A stretch of 64,000 nucleotides of DNA from JAEZDR01 sp039811185 (GCA_039811185.1 JBDHYF010000001.1:186001-250000); one strand, 5' to 3'. Shown: positions 1 to 10,238, counted from the first letter of the stretch. Translations and numbers: made by a program. The notes: a model not told the origin generated them from the sequence alone.

Positions 1-287
1 AAAGCTTCAGGGGAATCCTGTTGGTTGGCTCGAACATCTCTGAACATGTAAGGATCGGCGTTTACATAACTGAAACTACCTTTTCCCTTGTCGTTGGCAT
101 TATCCGATGCCGCCTCCGCAAAAGCCATATAGTTTGCCTGAGGATAAGCCGTTGCCAATAGCATGGATACCTTTTCAGGCGAATTCAGCTTCGCACGGTT
201 ATCGGGTTCTTTATCCAGAAACTTGTTACATCCTGAGGATACAACTATTCCCAATAAAGCTGTTGAATATATTAATAATTTTTTCAT
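1..287 (-). CDS. SusD/RagB-like outer-membrane lipoprotein, N-terminal part
   Basis: The first 95 or so codons of a gene that runs off the left edge. It opens with a lipoprotein signal peptide (MKKLLIYSTALLG) ending in a lipobox with Cys20 (VSSGC), followed by NKFLDKEPDNR. The 'LDKEP' stretch just after the lipid-anchored cysteine is typical of SusD/RagB proteins. These surface lipoproteins cap a SusC-type TonB-dependent channel and bind its nutrient. The susC gene lies 19 bases upstream on the same strand, giving the usual susC-susD order. The substrate cannot be read from this fragment. Confidence 0.85.
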   Translation of the reverse strand, partial: MKKLLIYSTALLGIVVSSGCNKFLDKEPDNRAKLNSPEKVSMLLATAYPQANYMAFAEAASDNANDKGKGSFSYVNADPYMFRDVRANQQDSPEA

Positions 288-306
288 TTCACGTTTCTAT
301 TAAAAG

Positions 307-3300
307 TTATAAACCTGCTTTTATCGACAGCGTAATTTGTTTTTGAATTGGCTGTGCAACACCACCTACGTTAAAGAACTCAGGATCCTGACCTTTCAGT
401 TTGGAATCAGAGTAAATTAACCAGGGGTTCACTGCGGCCACCATTACGGACAGCGACTTAAATCCTCCGATACGGCTGAGTGTTTTCGGCTCGAAACGGT
501 AGCTTAAAGAAACCGTTTTCAAACGGATGAAACCTCCGTCCGCAACACGGTCGCTGGAATAGTTATAGTTGTTGTAAGCGTAAGTCGATCTAAACAAATA
601 GGCAGTGTAAGCATCCAGAATAGAAGGTACTACACCAGGAACCACTTCTTCGCCCGGCATAATCCATCTGTCGTAAAACTCTTTCGGCATGGCATCGAAA
701 TCGGAATAGCTGTTCTTGAAAGAGTTGGCGAGTCTGATTTTGTTTCCTCCCTGGAAGGATAAAAACACGTTTAAAGAAATGTTTTTGTAAGAGAAGGTAT
801 TGTTGAAACCACCTGTATATTTCGGGTCTACCTGACCTTCATATTTAAGGTATTTCACCAGCCCGTTTGCATCGGTGGCAACAGCAGCCTGCATGTAAAC
901 GGCTGATCCTTTAATTCCATCTTCGTCAATAAAGATAGGCGCACCGTTGTTTGCAATCAATCCGGCATAATCGATGGAGAATAATCCATTTACAGGATAA
1001 CCCGCAAGGTTACCGCCTTCTGCTTTCACCAAGTCAAAAATCAACGGCTCATTTTTCGAGTTTGTAATCTTTGTTGTGTTGTATCCAAACTGTACGTTGG
1101 AAGTCCAGGTCCAGTCTCTGGATTTAAATGGCGTTCCACCCAAGGTTACGTCAACACCTTTACCTACCATGTCAGCGTAGTTGGCCAGTTTCAGACCTTC
1201 GCCGCCAATACCGGAGGTTTTAAAAGGCCCGATAAGGTCGAAGTTCTTTCTTTGCCAGAAATCCATTACTAAATACAAGCGATTTTTCATTAAGCCGATA
1301 TCAAAACCAAAGTTGGTGGAATAGCTTTTCTCCCATGTTAAGTCTGAGTTTTCAAGGTTGATGATTTGAATTACAGACTCTCTTTCAGTTGCATACGGAC
1401 GGTTAGAAGTGCTGTTCTTAAGTACTACGTTCGAGTTGGTGGCAGCGCCCATGCTTGCAACAAGGCCGTAGCTTGCTCTAATTTTTAAGTAGTCGATAAA
1501 GTATACGTCTTCCATAAACTTCTCTTTCTCCACATTCCACGCACCACCAAAGCTCCAGGTTGGCAGCCAGCGGGCGTTTTGAGAAGAGCCTAACTGGTTT
1601 GTACCATCGTAACGCACGGTACCATATAAGCTATATTTTTTGTCGAAAGTGTATTGAGCGTTCAGGTAAAACGCAACAAACCGGTCGTAAGTTTTTCCCA
1701 TAGTATAATAAGGGAAGTTGCTTTCGATGGTTTGTTTCAAAATTCTTGGATCGATGAACGGAATACCTCCGTTATCGTACTGATAACCGTAACCGGTGTT
1801 CGACAGGTTTTGTCGGTCTGCGGCTCTTACCTGCTGACCACCTAACACTTTAAGATCGTGAATGCTATTGAACACTTTTTCATATGATAAGCTGTTACGG
1901 ATGTCGAAGCTCATCATATTCGATTCTGTTGTGTTATAGAAACCGCCATACGGCAATACCACTTCAGGAAGCGATTCCGGATTGTCCGGGTCGCGGTAAA
2001 GGAATTTGTTTCTGTCGCGGATTGTTTGGTTACCGGCGGCTCTGTAGGCATTCGCCATGTTAGAGTTTTCGGTAATCTCGTGTTCAATTTTCGATTTTAC
2101 ATAGCGGATGGCACCAACGAAATCGTATCGAAGATTTTTATTGAACTTATACCCTAAATTTCCCTGTAATTTCAAATCAAGAAGATCGATGTTGAGCCTG
2201 TTGTTTTCCAACTCGGTGAGGATGTTGAAAGGCGCGTAGTTTCTTCTGAAATATTCGCGGTTTCCATTTTCGTCGAAAGCAGTGATGGCACGGCTTGTAT
2301 TCAACGCATAGCTAAATGGATTGATGTCGAAATCACGATCAAATGTTCCGGTAACGGGGTTAGAGTTTCTGCCCACTGTGCCCGGTGCTTTTTGCTGACG
2401 TACCGAACCAACGGTTTGGAATCCGGCAGAAAGCTTGTCGTTAAAATTATAGTTATTGTTGAAGTTTAAAGTATATCGGTTTACTTTATCTGCAATCGTC
2501 CAGCCGTTATCGGTATAAAAGCTGGTTGAAAAGAAGGTTTGCGATTTTTGGCTACCCTGAGAAATGCTGAGCGAATGTTCCTGGGTTAAAGAGTTTTTAA
2601 ACAAAACATCGAACCAATCTGTGTTTTTGTAAGCATAGCCTTTCAAAAAAGCATTTTTTGCTTCCGGCGTGTTTTGAAGCGGAAAATTTCCATTTTCGTC
2701 TGCATTCAACAACTCATACATTTTACCGTATACACCATAATTAGACTGGCTAAGGATGTCGGGCACCAAAGCACCAAAGCGCTCTAGGTTTGCCCATACA
2801 GACATTTGCTGCGCAGAGTTCATGATGTTGTACTCAGAATATTTCGGCTTCAACTGTGTGCTGAAGTTACCTGAGTATGACACTACCGGATTACCCACAC
2901 GTCCTTTTTTAGTGGTAATTACCACCACACCGTTCATCGCACGGGCTCCGTAAAGGGCCGTTGCAGAGGCATCTTTTAAAATGTCGAACGACTCAATGTC
3001 GTTGGCGTTAATACCGGCAATAGAAGAGCCCAAAAGCGTTGTAGGGTCACCACTCGAAAGCTGATCGTTGCTGATGTTAATCAAATCTTCCTGTACCACA
3101 CCGTCAATAACCCATAGGGGCTTATTGTCTCCGTTAATAGAAGTAGCGCTTCTGATACGGATTTTTGGCGCACTACCAAAGGTTGATGAAACGTTTTGCA
3201 CAATCACTCCGGCAGCCCGTCCTTCCAACATTCTGGATACATCGGCTACACCCTCAAGCTTTACGTCGTCGGCTTTCAGCGTTACCGCAGAGCCGGTGAA

Positions 3301-3648
3301 GTTTTTCTTGTTGATTTTTTGGAAACCGGTTACTACAACGTCTTCCAGCTTAGAAGCAGAAGACTCTAACCGGATGGTTAAAAAACTTCCGGAAATCTTT
3401 ACTGTTTTATCTTCATAACCCACAAAACTCACCACGACTTCTTTTGCAGACGAGGGAGCGTTACTAATTGTAAAATCGCCGTTAGCCTGCGACATTACTG
3501 ATACTGAAGTACCTTTTACCGTTACGGTGGCACCTTGTAGTCCGGCACCGGTAGAGTCAGTAACCTTACCTGTAATCGATTTTGTTTGTGCCGTGGCATA
3601 AAAGCCAAAAGACAGCAGCACCAACATCATCAGTAGCAATCTTCTCAT
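307..3648 (-). CDS. SusC/RagA-family TonB-linked outer-membrane transporter
   Basis: A 1113-residue outer-membrane protein. Residues 1-21 form a signal peptide ending in ATAQ. Residues 23-100 form a carboxypeptidase-regulatory-like beta-sandwich (ITGKVTDSTGAGLQGATV). Residues about 115-240 form the TonB plug with the SusC-type stretch LKDASATALYGARAMNGVV, and the rest is a 22-strand-type barrel. Such proteins import glycans, peptides or other large nutrients with a SusD lid, energised by TonB-ExbBD. The gene is 19 bases upstream of susD, so the two are probably co-transcribed. No adjacent sigma/anti-sigma pair or glycoside hydrolase is visible, so the substrate is unknown. Confidence 0.93.
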   Translation of the reverse strand: MRRLLLMMLVLLSFGFYATAQTKSITGKVTDSTGAGLQGATVTVKGTSVSVMSQANGDFTISNAPSSAKEVVVSFVGYEDKTVKISGSFLTIRLESSASKLEDVVVTGFQKINKKNFTGSAVTLKADDVKLEGVADVSRMLEGRAAGVIVQNVSSTFGSAPKIRIRSATSINGDNKPLWVIDGVVQEDLINISNDQLSSGDPTTLLGSSIAGINANDIESFDILKDASATALYGARAMNGVVVITTKKGRVGNPVVSYSGNFSTQLKPKYSEYNIMNSAQQMSVWANLERFGALVPDILSQSNYGVYGKMYELLNADENGNFPLQNTPEAKNAFLKGYAYKNTDWFDVLFKNSLTQEHSLSISQGSQKSQTFFSTSFYTDNGWTIADKVNRYTLNFNNNYNFNDKLSAGFQTVGSVRQQKAPGTVGRNSNPVTGTFDRDFDINPFSYALNTSRAITAFDENGNREYFRRNYAPFNILTELENNRLNIDLLDLKLQGNLGYKFNKNLRYDFVGAIRYVKSKIEHEITENSNMANAYRAAGNQTIRDRNKFLYRDPDNPESLPEVVLPYGGFYNTTESNMMSFDIRNSLSYEKVFNSIHDLKVLGGQQVRAADRQNLSNTGYGYQYDNGGIPFIDPRILKQTIESNFPYYTMGKTYDRFVAFYLNAQYTFDKKYSLYGTVRYDGTNQLGSSQNARWLPTWSFGGAWNVEKEKFMEDVYFIDYLKIRASYGLVASMGAATNSNVVLKNSTSNRPYATERESVIQIINLENSDLTWEKSYSTNFGFDIGLMKNRLYLVMDFWQRKNFDLIGPFKTSGIGGEGLKLANYADMVGKGVDVTLGGTPFKSRDWTWTSNVQFGYNTTKITNSKNEPLIFDLVKAEGGNLAGYPVNGLFSIDYAGLIANNGAPIFIDEDGIKGSAVYMQAAVATDANGLVKYLKYEGQVDPKYTGGFNNTFSYKNISLNVFLSFQGGNKIRLANSFKNSYSDFDAMPKEFYDRWIMPGEEVVPGVVPSILDAYTAYLFRSTYAYNNYNYSSDRVADGGFIRLKTVSLSYRFEPKTLSRIGGFKSLSVMVAAVNPWLIYSDSKLKGQDPEFFNVGGVAQPIQKQITLSIKAGL

Positions 3649-3756
3649 TTGTTAAATATAGTTTTGTAAACCAAAAAAAATGTTGCGCAATATACGTTCA
3701 AGACAACAAGACGAACAGAAATAAGTGACGAATGTTATTAAAAAAGAGTTAAAGCC

Positions 3757-6093
3757 CTACTTAGTATTTGTTATATTTTTCTTTTCAACATCTTTAATCA
3801 GCAGAGGAAGTAACAGTAAGTTCGCAAACGTGCCCGTTATCAGCGTTAGCGAGGTAAGCCAGCCCAACGCCATCGTTCCACCAAAATTGCTGAAACAAAA
3901 AATAATGAAACCCGCAATTAATACCAGCGAGGTATAAATAATGCTGAGTCCGGTATGATGAATAGTTTGACGGAGCGTGGCGGCTACATGATAATTATAG
4001 GTTGGAAGTTCTTGTTTATAATTCACCAGAAAACGGATGGTTACATCAATTACAATTCCCAGAGCAACTGAAAACACCAGCACTGTGGATGGCTTTAACC
4101 GAATGCCCGCCCAGCCCATTACACCGGCGGTAATCAACAGCGGGATAAGGTTTGGTATTAGCGAACACAACAAAATTCTTCCCGACCGGAACAAATACAG
4201 CATGCTGAGGGCGATTAGCAGAAAGGCCCAAAAAATGCTTTCTTTCAGTCCGTTAATAATGAAAGCAGCCCCTTCTAAAAAAGTAACTGAAGTGCCGGTA
4301 TAGGTAACCGTATATTTTGCGCTGTCGAAAATAACGGCCGACTGTTGCTTAAAAGTGTCAATCAACTTCGGAAGTTCAACGCTGCCAATATCTTTAATGT
4401 TGATGCTCATTCGCGCCTTCTGTTTGTCGGCACTCATAAAACCATTCAGCAGCTTCGCCATCGATCCGGCTTCATTCCGGCGAGGTTCTTCCTTTTTTAA
4501 ATAGGCGGCTATCAACGGCATATCGTACACAGATGGAACAGAATAAAAAGATGAGTCGCCGCCGTTAATTGCCTGATTAATGAACTTTAATCCTTCTGAC
4601 AATGCAAGCGGCCGTGCGGTTTGCGAAAAGCCACCAATGAACATCGAAAGCGAATCCATTTTTTCAATGGCGTCCAAACTCTTGGTTATGCCGCCTTTTT
4701 TCCGCGTATCAATCACTACTTCCAGGGGCATAATCCCATTAAAGTTGCTTTCAAACCACTTTAAATCGGTATAAACCTCATCGTTTTTGGGAAGGTCATC
4801 TACAATAAACCCTTCCTGCTTTATGCGGAAAAGGCCCACTATGGAAATGATCACAACCAATGCGGTTACGGCATAAATGCTCTTGGAATGAGAGAATGTC
4901 CATCTTTCAATAACAGAAAGAGCGCGGGTAACCATTTTGTTATCCGTATATTTTAAGTGCGCTGCCTTCGGTGGTGGTAAATAACTTAAAACTGAAGGAA
5001 TCAGCAACAGCGATATCAGAAACAAACCCATGATATTGATGCCGGCTATAACACCAAACTCCTTCAACAGCGCACTTTGGGTAAACGCAAATACGCCGAG
5101 CCCAATAGCAGCCGCTATGTTACAAAAAAGTGTAACTACGCCCATACGGCCAATCATCTGAATTAAAGCTTCGGTTTTATTGCCGGTTTCTTTAAATGCC
5201 AAGTGGTACTTATTTAAAAAATAGATACAGTTTGGGATACCGATAACCACTATCAGCGGCGGCACAATGGCGGTAAGCAAAGTAATGTTATAGCCCAGCA
5301 AAACCATCGTACCCATACTGCAAACCACTCCTATACCAACCACCGTCAGGCTTAGAAGCATAGCGCTGAGCGAGCGGAAGAACAACAGCAGCGTAACAGC
5401 CGATAAAAGAAACGAACCGATAAGAAACCAGTTCATTTCGGCAGCAATTTTATTGGCTACCGTGGTGCGGATATAGGGCAAGCCGCTGAGGTGCGCTTTT
5501 ATTCCGGTTTGCTGCTCGAAAAGGGCAATTTCGCGGGTAATGTTGCGAATGAGCGCTGTGCGTGCCTTGCTGTTTACAGAGTCGCGATTCAGATTCACGC
5601 CCATCAAATAACTGTTGGTGGCAGGATTATATAAAAGTTCGCGGTAAAATATAAGGGAGCGGAAGGTTTGTATTTGTGAAACGAAAACAGAATCGCTTTT
5701 GACCGGAAGGCTGAAAACGGGTTTCACCTCCAGCTTTCCGAGGCTGTCGTTCACCAACAGGTTTACCGCAAACGGGATACTCAGAATTTCCTGAACGCCT
5801 CCTACTTTCTTTAGCCGGCGGTGCAGATCGGCATAGGCGTTAAAGTTAGCCGCATCAAAAATCTTGTCCGATTCAACACCAATCACCATCATATTTCCGT
5901 CTTCGCCAAACTGCTGCTTAAAACGGGTGTATTCTACATATTTCGGGTTGTCCACCGGAATGGCCCGCGCAAAATCGTAACTCATCTTAATCTTCGTTGC
6001 AAACAAACCCATCACCACCGTAAGCACTGCAACAAAAATGAAAAGTGGGAGCCTGAATTTCAAAATCAATCGCGCCAGCTTATACCACATCAA
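3757..6093 (-). CDS. RND-superfamily (MMPL-type) exporter
   Basis: A 778-residue inner-membrane protein with the two-fold RND layout. It has TM1 near residues 13-33, a large periplasmic loop, a five-helix membrane block around 215-380, a second helix and loop, and a second block around 610-770. GIPNCIYFLNKYH near residue 287 and ALGIVIDVTIRF near 690 occupy the places where MMPL transporters have their conserved helix-4 motifs. The family moves lipids or hydrophobic molecules out of the inner membrane using the proton gradient. It stands alone, with no adaptor or outer-membrane factor beside it, which fits MMPL/hopanoid-type exporters better than tripartite drug pumps. The cargo is unknown. 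Confidence 0.85.
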   Translation of the reverse strand: MMWYKLARLILKFRLPLFIFVAVLTVVMGLFATKIKMSYDFARAIPVDNPKYVEYTRFKQQFGEDGNMMVIGVESDKIFDAANFNAYADLHRRLKKVGGVQEILSIPFAVNLLVNDSLGKLEVKPVFSLPVKSDSVFVSQIQTFRSLIFYRELLYNPATNSYLMGVNLNRDSVNSKARTALIRNITREIALFEQQTGIKAHLSGLPYIRTTVANKIAAEMNWFLIGSFLLSAVTLLLFFRSLSAMLLSLTVVGIGVVCSMGTMVLLGYNITLLTAIVPPLIVVIGIPNCIYFLNKYHLAFKETGNKTEALIQMIGRMGVVTLFCNIAAAIGLGVFAFTQSALLKEFGVIAGINIMGLFLISLLLIPSVLSYLPPPKAAHLKYTDNKMVTRALSVIERWTFSHSKSIYAVTALVVIISIVGLFRIKQEGFIVDDLPKNDEVYTDLKWFESNFNGIMPLEVVIDTRKKGGITKSLDAIEKMDSLSMFIGGFSQTARPLALSEGLKFINQAINGGDSSFYSVPSVYDMPLIAAYLKKEEPRRNEAGSMAKLLNGFMSADKQKARMSINIKDIGSVELPKLIDTFKQQSAVIFDSAKYTVTYTGTSVTFLEGAAFIINGLKESIFWAFLLIALSMLYLFRSGRILLCSLIPNLIPLLITAGVMGWAGIRLKPSTVLVFSVALGIVIDVTIRFLVNYKQELPTYNYHVAATLRQTIHHTGLSIIYTSLVLIAGFIIFCFSNFGGTMALGWLTSLTLITGTFANLLLLPLLIKDVEKKNITNTK

Positions 6094-6197
6094 AACTTAA
6101 TTAAGCCTGCAAAGAAAAGCATTCCTGCTGTGGCTGTGGGCTAAAAATTTACAACTGCATATTTATTATTTACATTCGCCGCAGTCAATACAACGAT

Positions 6198-7370
6198 ATG
6201 AAAATTGTTGAGGTTACCGATAAAAAAACCGCTGCCGATTTCATAGAAATCAATGCAATCATTAACCGGCCGTTCCGGAATTATATCCGCAATCTCGACA
6301 CTGAAGTGGCCGAGGTTTTTGATGCTGCCAAAAACAAGCACCTTAAAAACGGCGAATGCAAGCGCTGGATTTTAAAAAACGATAACGGGCGGCTCATTGG
6401 CCGCATTGCAGCTTTCGATCTTCCAAAATATAAGAATAAAGGAACCGACTACAAAACCGGCGGCATTGGTTTTTTTGACTGTATTGACAGCGCTGCGGCC
6501 GCTACCATTTTGTTTGATACGGCAAAAGCCTGGTTAAGCGGGCGCGGCTGTATCGCCATGGACGGGCCGATTAACATTGGCGACCGCGATAAATGGTGGG
6601 GACTGATGGTAGAAGGCTTCGAAAAACAGCCCATCTATGGAATGTCGTTCAATCCGCCTTATTACGAAAAGCTTTTTGAAGGCTATGGCTTTAAAAACTA
6701 TTACAACCAATACTATTATGCCATGGCGGTAAACCAGCCGCTCCCCGAAAAATTCAGAGAGCGCCATGCAAAGTTTAAAGCCAAAGCAGGCTATTCTGCG
6801 CGCCACATATCTGTTGCTAATCTGGAAAAGCACGCGGAAGAGTTTGCTACCGTTTACAACGCTGCCTGGGCACAGCACGGAGAGGCCAAAGAAATATCGG
6901 CCAAAGCCGTATTAAAGTTGTTTAATAAGATGAAACCCATCATGGACGAACGCATCATCTGGTTCGCATATTACAAAGATGAGCCGGTTGCCATGTGGAT
7001 TAATATTCCCGATTTAAATCAGTACTTCAAACACTTTAACGGCAAACTGGGGTGGTGGCAAAAGTTGCAGTTGTTATGGATGAAAAAAACCGGTCAGTGC
7101 AAAGTGTTTACCGGTGTAGCCTTCGGCATTATTCCAAAGTTTCAGGCGCTGGGCATCGATTCGTTTATGATTTATGAAGGCGCACTGCTGATTCAGGGGA
7201 AAAAACTTTACGACAGGTATGAAATGGGATGGGCAGGCGACTGGAATCCGAAGATGGTAAATATTTATAAAAGCCTGGGCGCCGAACAAAGCCGCCGCAT
7301 GGTAACCTACCGTTACATGATAGATGAGAAAACGCCTTTTGAACGCCACCCGGTAATGAGTTACGAATAG
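6198..7370 (+). CDS. GNAT-superfamily acyltransferase-like protein
   Basis: A 390-residue soluble protein with no signal peptide. The N-terminal half (about 1-175) looks like one GNAT fold. The C-terminal half (about 200-370) looks like a second, with GVAFGIIPKFQALGIDSFM in the place of the acetyl-CoA-binding loop and a strand ending in YEMGWAGDWNP. Proteins of this length and pattern are common in Bacteroidota and usually annotated only as GNAT or hypothetical. It starts 104 bases from the divergent RND exporter and is followed by dnaX. The acceptor substrate is unknown. Confidence 0.65.
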   Translation: MKIVEVTDKKTAADFIEINAIINRPFRNYIRNLDTEVAEVFDAAKNKHLKNGECKRWILKNDNGRLIGRIAAFDLPKYKNKGTDYKTGGIGFFDCIDSAAAATILFDTAKAWLSGRGCIAMDGPINIGDRDKWWGLMVEGFEKQPIYGMSFNPPYYEKLFEGYGFKNYYNQYYYAMAVNQPLPEKFRERHAKFKAKAGYSARHISVANLEKHAEEFATVYNAAWAQHGEAKEISAKAVLKLFNKMKPIMDERIIWFAYYKDEPVAMWINIPDLNQYFKHFNGKLGWWQKLQLLWMKKTGQCKVFTGVAFGIIPKFQALGIDSFMIYEGALLIQGKKLYDRYEMGWAGDWNPKMVNIYKSLGAEQSRRMVTYRYMIDEKTPFERHPVMSYE

Positions 7371-7456
7371 TGGTTTCATGCACATGTAAAAAGAAACAGA
7401 CGGAGATTGAATTTTAAAGAAACCAAAGCCCATTCATTAATTATCTTGCGGCAATT

Positions 7457-9253
7457 ATGGAAAAGTTTATTGTTTCTGCCCGGAAATACCGTCCTCAAAC
7501 ATTCGACACTGTTGTTGGGCAGGCGCATATTACCACCACTTTAAAAAATGCCATAAAGAACGAGCAGCTTGCACATGCGTTTTTATTTTGCGGCCCGAGA
7601 GGAGTAGGAAAAACAACCTGTGCCCGGATACTGGCAAAAACCATTAACTGCGAAAACCCGCTGTCCGACGGCGAGGCCTGTAATCAGTGTAACAACTGTC
7701 AAACTTTTAACGAAGGGAGTTCTTTTAATATACACGAACTTGATGCGGCAAGTAACAACTCGGTGGATGACATTCGCACGCTTGTGGAGCAGGTTCGCTT
7801 TGCACCCCAGGCCGGAAAATACAAGGTGTATATTGTGGATGAGGTGCACATGTTGAGCTCGAGTGCATTTAATGCATTTTTAAAAACCCTTGAAGAACCA
7901 CCTTCCTACGCCATTTTTATTCTTGCCACAACAGAAAAACACAAGATACTTCCGACCATTCTTAGTCGCTGTCAGATCTTCGACTTCAAGCGCATCACAG
8001 CTAACGATACAGTAGAACATCTGCAACAAATTGCAGCTAAAGAAGCCATATCGGCGGACAAGGCTTCTTTGCAAATTATTGCGCAAAAAAGCGAAGGCTG
8101 CATGCGCGATGCACTGAGCATTTTAGATAAAATTGTGAGCTTTACAAATGGCGCGCTCACTTACCAGAACACACTCGAACACCTGAATATTTTAGACCAC
8201 GATTATTACTTTAAATTTTTGGACTATCTGCAACAACAAAAGCTCGACGCTGTTTTATTATTGATTGATGAAGTGAATAAAAAAGGGTTTGAAGGCGACT
8301 TGGTTTTAAACGGATTTGCGGAGTTTTTACGAAATATTCTTGTATGTAAAGATGCGAATGCTGTAGCACTGCTCGATGTGGTGGAAGGCATGCAGGAAAA
8401 ATATAAATCTACCGCCAAATCCGTGTCCACATCGTGGATTGTAAGCGCCCTCAATATTTTGGGCGAAGCAGAAATGAATTACAAAATGGCGCGTAACAAA
8501 CGGCTGCACGCTGAGCTATGCTTCATTAAATTAAATTATCTTGCCCAAGCCATCGATATAACGGCGGAGGGAGGCAACGTAGTTAAAAAAAAACGGCTTG
8601 ACGGAGCAGTTGCAATAAAAACGAAACCCGTTGCCGCTTACGGCATTGTGCAATCGCCAACAACCAGGACAAAGCCTGCTGTAAGTGCCGCAGCGCTGTA
8701 TATAGAAAAAGAAAACCCGCCGCCGCCTTTGGTTGCAGAAACGCCTTCTGCTACCCTACCGGCCGGGGTAGCCAAAACAGAAAAAAAAGCAGAAACGCCC
8801 GTTAAGAAAAAAGGGAAAAATCTGCTCGATGCCATCCGCGAAGAAACCCTTGCCAAAAAAGAAGCCGTTCAACAACCTGAGCCGCTGACGGCCGAAAAGC
8901 TGATGCAGCTTTGGATGGCTTTTGCCGACAGTCTGGAGCAGCAACAAAAATATTCTTCGTCAGCCACGTTCAGAGCCGCAAAAGTAGAGGTGGTTGATGA
9001 TAACTTTTTCACCGCCACTGTTGATGCGGTAACGCAACAAAAATTTATCGAAGGCGAAAAGGGCGCGCTTGCTGAACAACTCTTTAATGCTTTTTATAAC
9101 CGCAACATCCGGTTTGATGTATTGATTAACCCACAAGCTGCAAACGACCAGCCGAAGCCGCTCAGCAGCCGCGAAAGGTTTGAGTTTATTGCCGCGAAAT
9201 ATCCGGCTGTGGCAAAGCTGAAAGAAAGTTTGAAACTCGATATCACGTTTTAA
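7457..9253 (+). CDS. dnaX: DNA polymerase III subunit gamma/tau
   Basis: A 598-residue clamp-loader ATPase that loads the beta sliding clamp and ties the polymerase cores together. The Walker A motif GPRGVGKT is at residues 46-53. A four-cysteine zinc module uses Cys65, Cys75, Cys78 and Cys81. The Walker B motif VDEVHM is at 127-132, and a sensor segment ATTEKHKILPTILSRC follows. After about residue 370 comes a low-complexity Pro/Ala/Lys linker, then a conserved C-terminal domain (about 470-598), so the full tau form is encoded. I saw no obvious slippery heptamer that would give a short gamma form. The gene faces birA across a repeat-bearing gap. Confidence 0.96.
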   Translation: MEKFIVSARKYRPQTFDTVVGQAHITTTLKNAIKNEQLAHAFLFCGPRGVGKTTCARILAKTINCENPLSDGEACNQCNNCQTFNEGSSFNIHELDAASNNSVDDIRTLVEQVRFAPQAGKYKVYIVDEVHMLSSSAFNAFLKTLEEPPSYAIFILATTEKHKILPTILSRCQIFDFKRITANDTVEHLQQIAAKEAISADKASLQIIAQKSEGCMRDALSILDKIVSFTNGALTYQNTLEHLNILDHDYYFKFLDYLQQQKLDAVLLLIDEVNKKGFEGDLVLNGFAEFLRNILVCKDANAVALLDVVEGMQEKYKSTAKSVSTSWIVSALNILGEAEMNYKMARNKRLHAELCFIKLNYLAQAIDITAEGGNVVKKKRLDGAVAIKTKPVAAYGIVQSPTTRTKPAVSAAALYIEKENPPPPLVAETPSATLPAGVAKTEKKAETPVKKKGKNLLDAIREETLAKKEAVQQPEPLTAEKLMQLWMAFADSLEQQQKYSSSATFRAAKVEVVDDNFFTATVDAVTQQKFIEGEKGALAEQLFNAFYNRNIRFDVLINPQAANDQPKPLSSRERFEFIAAKYPAVAKLKESLKLDITF

Positions 9254-9381
9254 TATCGCCACATACATGGCTGAACTTTGATGGGCTTCGGGATTGAAGC
9301 GGCATCCTTTTTTGCAAGCAAAAAAGATATAGCGGAAAGCCCGCCAACGCAGTTGAGTTAGGGGAAGAAGACCACAGCCCC
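9254..9381. repeat. Intergenic structured element, copy A, between convergent dnaX and birA
   Basis: This gap holds an imperfect inverted repeat. GGGCTT (9283-9288) can pair with AAGCCC (9337-9342). Inside it a CTTTTTTG/CAAAAAAG stem closes on a CAAG loop. The flanks read GGATTGAAGCGGCATCC and GATATAGCGGAAAGCCCG. Closely similar motif pairs occur at 59863-59920, so this is a dispersed element rather than a gene. From memory, such GAAGCGG/AGCGGAAAGCCC stretches are common in Bacteroidota intergenic DNA. Lying between two gene 3' ends, it may act as a bidirectional terminator. Confidence 0.6.
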
Positions 9382-10140
9382 TTAAAATATCCACTGCACC
9401 TCGCCAAAGTAAAAGGAGGTTTCTATACCGCGGTTCACCCAAAGGTGTCCGCTGTTATCGACCCGTAAAATTTCGGCGTCGAAAACCATATTGTCTTTTT
9501 TCAGACGCACGTGCGCACCCCGTTTATACAGCCTGCCGTTGTATTCGGCAAGTATCTGGTTTTCATCTGCGGTTTCTATTTTGCTAATCCATTCATCTAT
9601 AAAACCACAAAGCGCTTTTGCTTTATCGATAACGTTGTAGGTTTTACCGCTGATTTGTTTTAAAGAAACGGGTTGAAGCGGCATAGGCGGAAAGTTTACC
9701 TGATTAATGTTTATGCCCGTTCCTATAACCGCCCACTGCCAATTGTTGCCTGCAACAATGTTCTCGATTAATACGCCCCCTGCCTTTCTGTCATTGCAAA
9801 ACACATCGTTTGGCCATTTAACGAAAGTTTGCTCGCCGCTTTCTGCTTGAAAAAATGTTGCGCAAGCCACTGCAACAGCAGCAAGAAAAATAAATTGTTT
9901 AGAAAGCGGAAAGCCGCTGCATTCGGTGAGCGACGACATTAAAATGTTCTTTCCTGTTTCGCTCATCCACTGTTTTTGGCGCTGACCTTTACCGGCTTTT
10001 TGCTCGTGTGTAAACCAGGTTGTTCCGCTGATATTGTAGCCATTTTGCACCTGTTGCATGGCATAGTTGTTGGTACTTCCTTCGCTCACCAATTCTATAA
10101 AGGGATTGCCCGTAATTTGCCTGGAATTAGTCGGAAACAA
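9382..10140 (-). CDS. birA: Biotin--[acetyl-CoA-carboxylase] ligase
   Basis: A 252-residue biotin protein ligase that activates biotin with ATP and attaches it to the carrier domain of biotin-dependent carboxylases. The catalytic core shows EGSTNNYAM near residue 19, KWPNDVFCNDRKAGGVLIE near residue 107 and the GTGININ segment after it. A short C-terminal SH3-like domain ends the protein. There is no N-terminal helix-turn-helix, so this is the monofunctional ligase rather than the E. coli repressor type. The only plausible start upstream of the conserved GNPFIEL segment is TTG at 10138-10140, since no ATG is available there. Confidence 0.93.
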   Translation of the reverse strand: MFPTNSRQITGNPFIELVSEGSTNNYAMQQVQNGYNISGTTWFTHEQKAGKGQRQKQWMSETGKNILMSSLTECSGFPLSKQFIFLAAVAVACATFFQAESGEQTFVKWPNDVFCNDRKAGGVLIENIVAGNNWQWAVIGTGININQVNFPPMPLQPVSLKQISGKTYNVIDKAKALCGFIDEWISKIETADENQILAEYNGRLYKRGAHVRLKKDNMVFDAEILRVDNSGHLWVNRGIETSFYFGEVQWIF

Positions 10141-10230
10141 AGAATCACTATTTTTGGCGAATATAAAACTAAGGTTTCTTTAATGCGAAGGGATAAAGCT
10201 AAAAAGAATTCATCAACTAAAAACTAAATA

Positions 10231-10238
10231 TATATTTG
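10231..10238 (+). promoter_or_regulatory. -7-like TATATTTG box overlapping the rsfS start
   Basis: The octamer TATATTTG matches the Bacteroidota -7 consensus TAnnTTTG. It overlaps the TTG used as the rsfS start (10236-10238), and no TTTG lies about 19 bases upstream. It may be a chance match, or the true translation start may lie further in. Confidence 0.3.
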
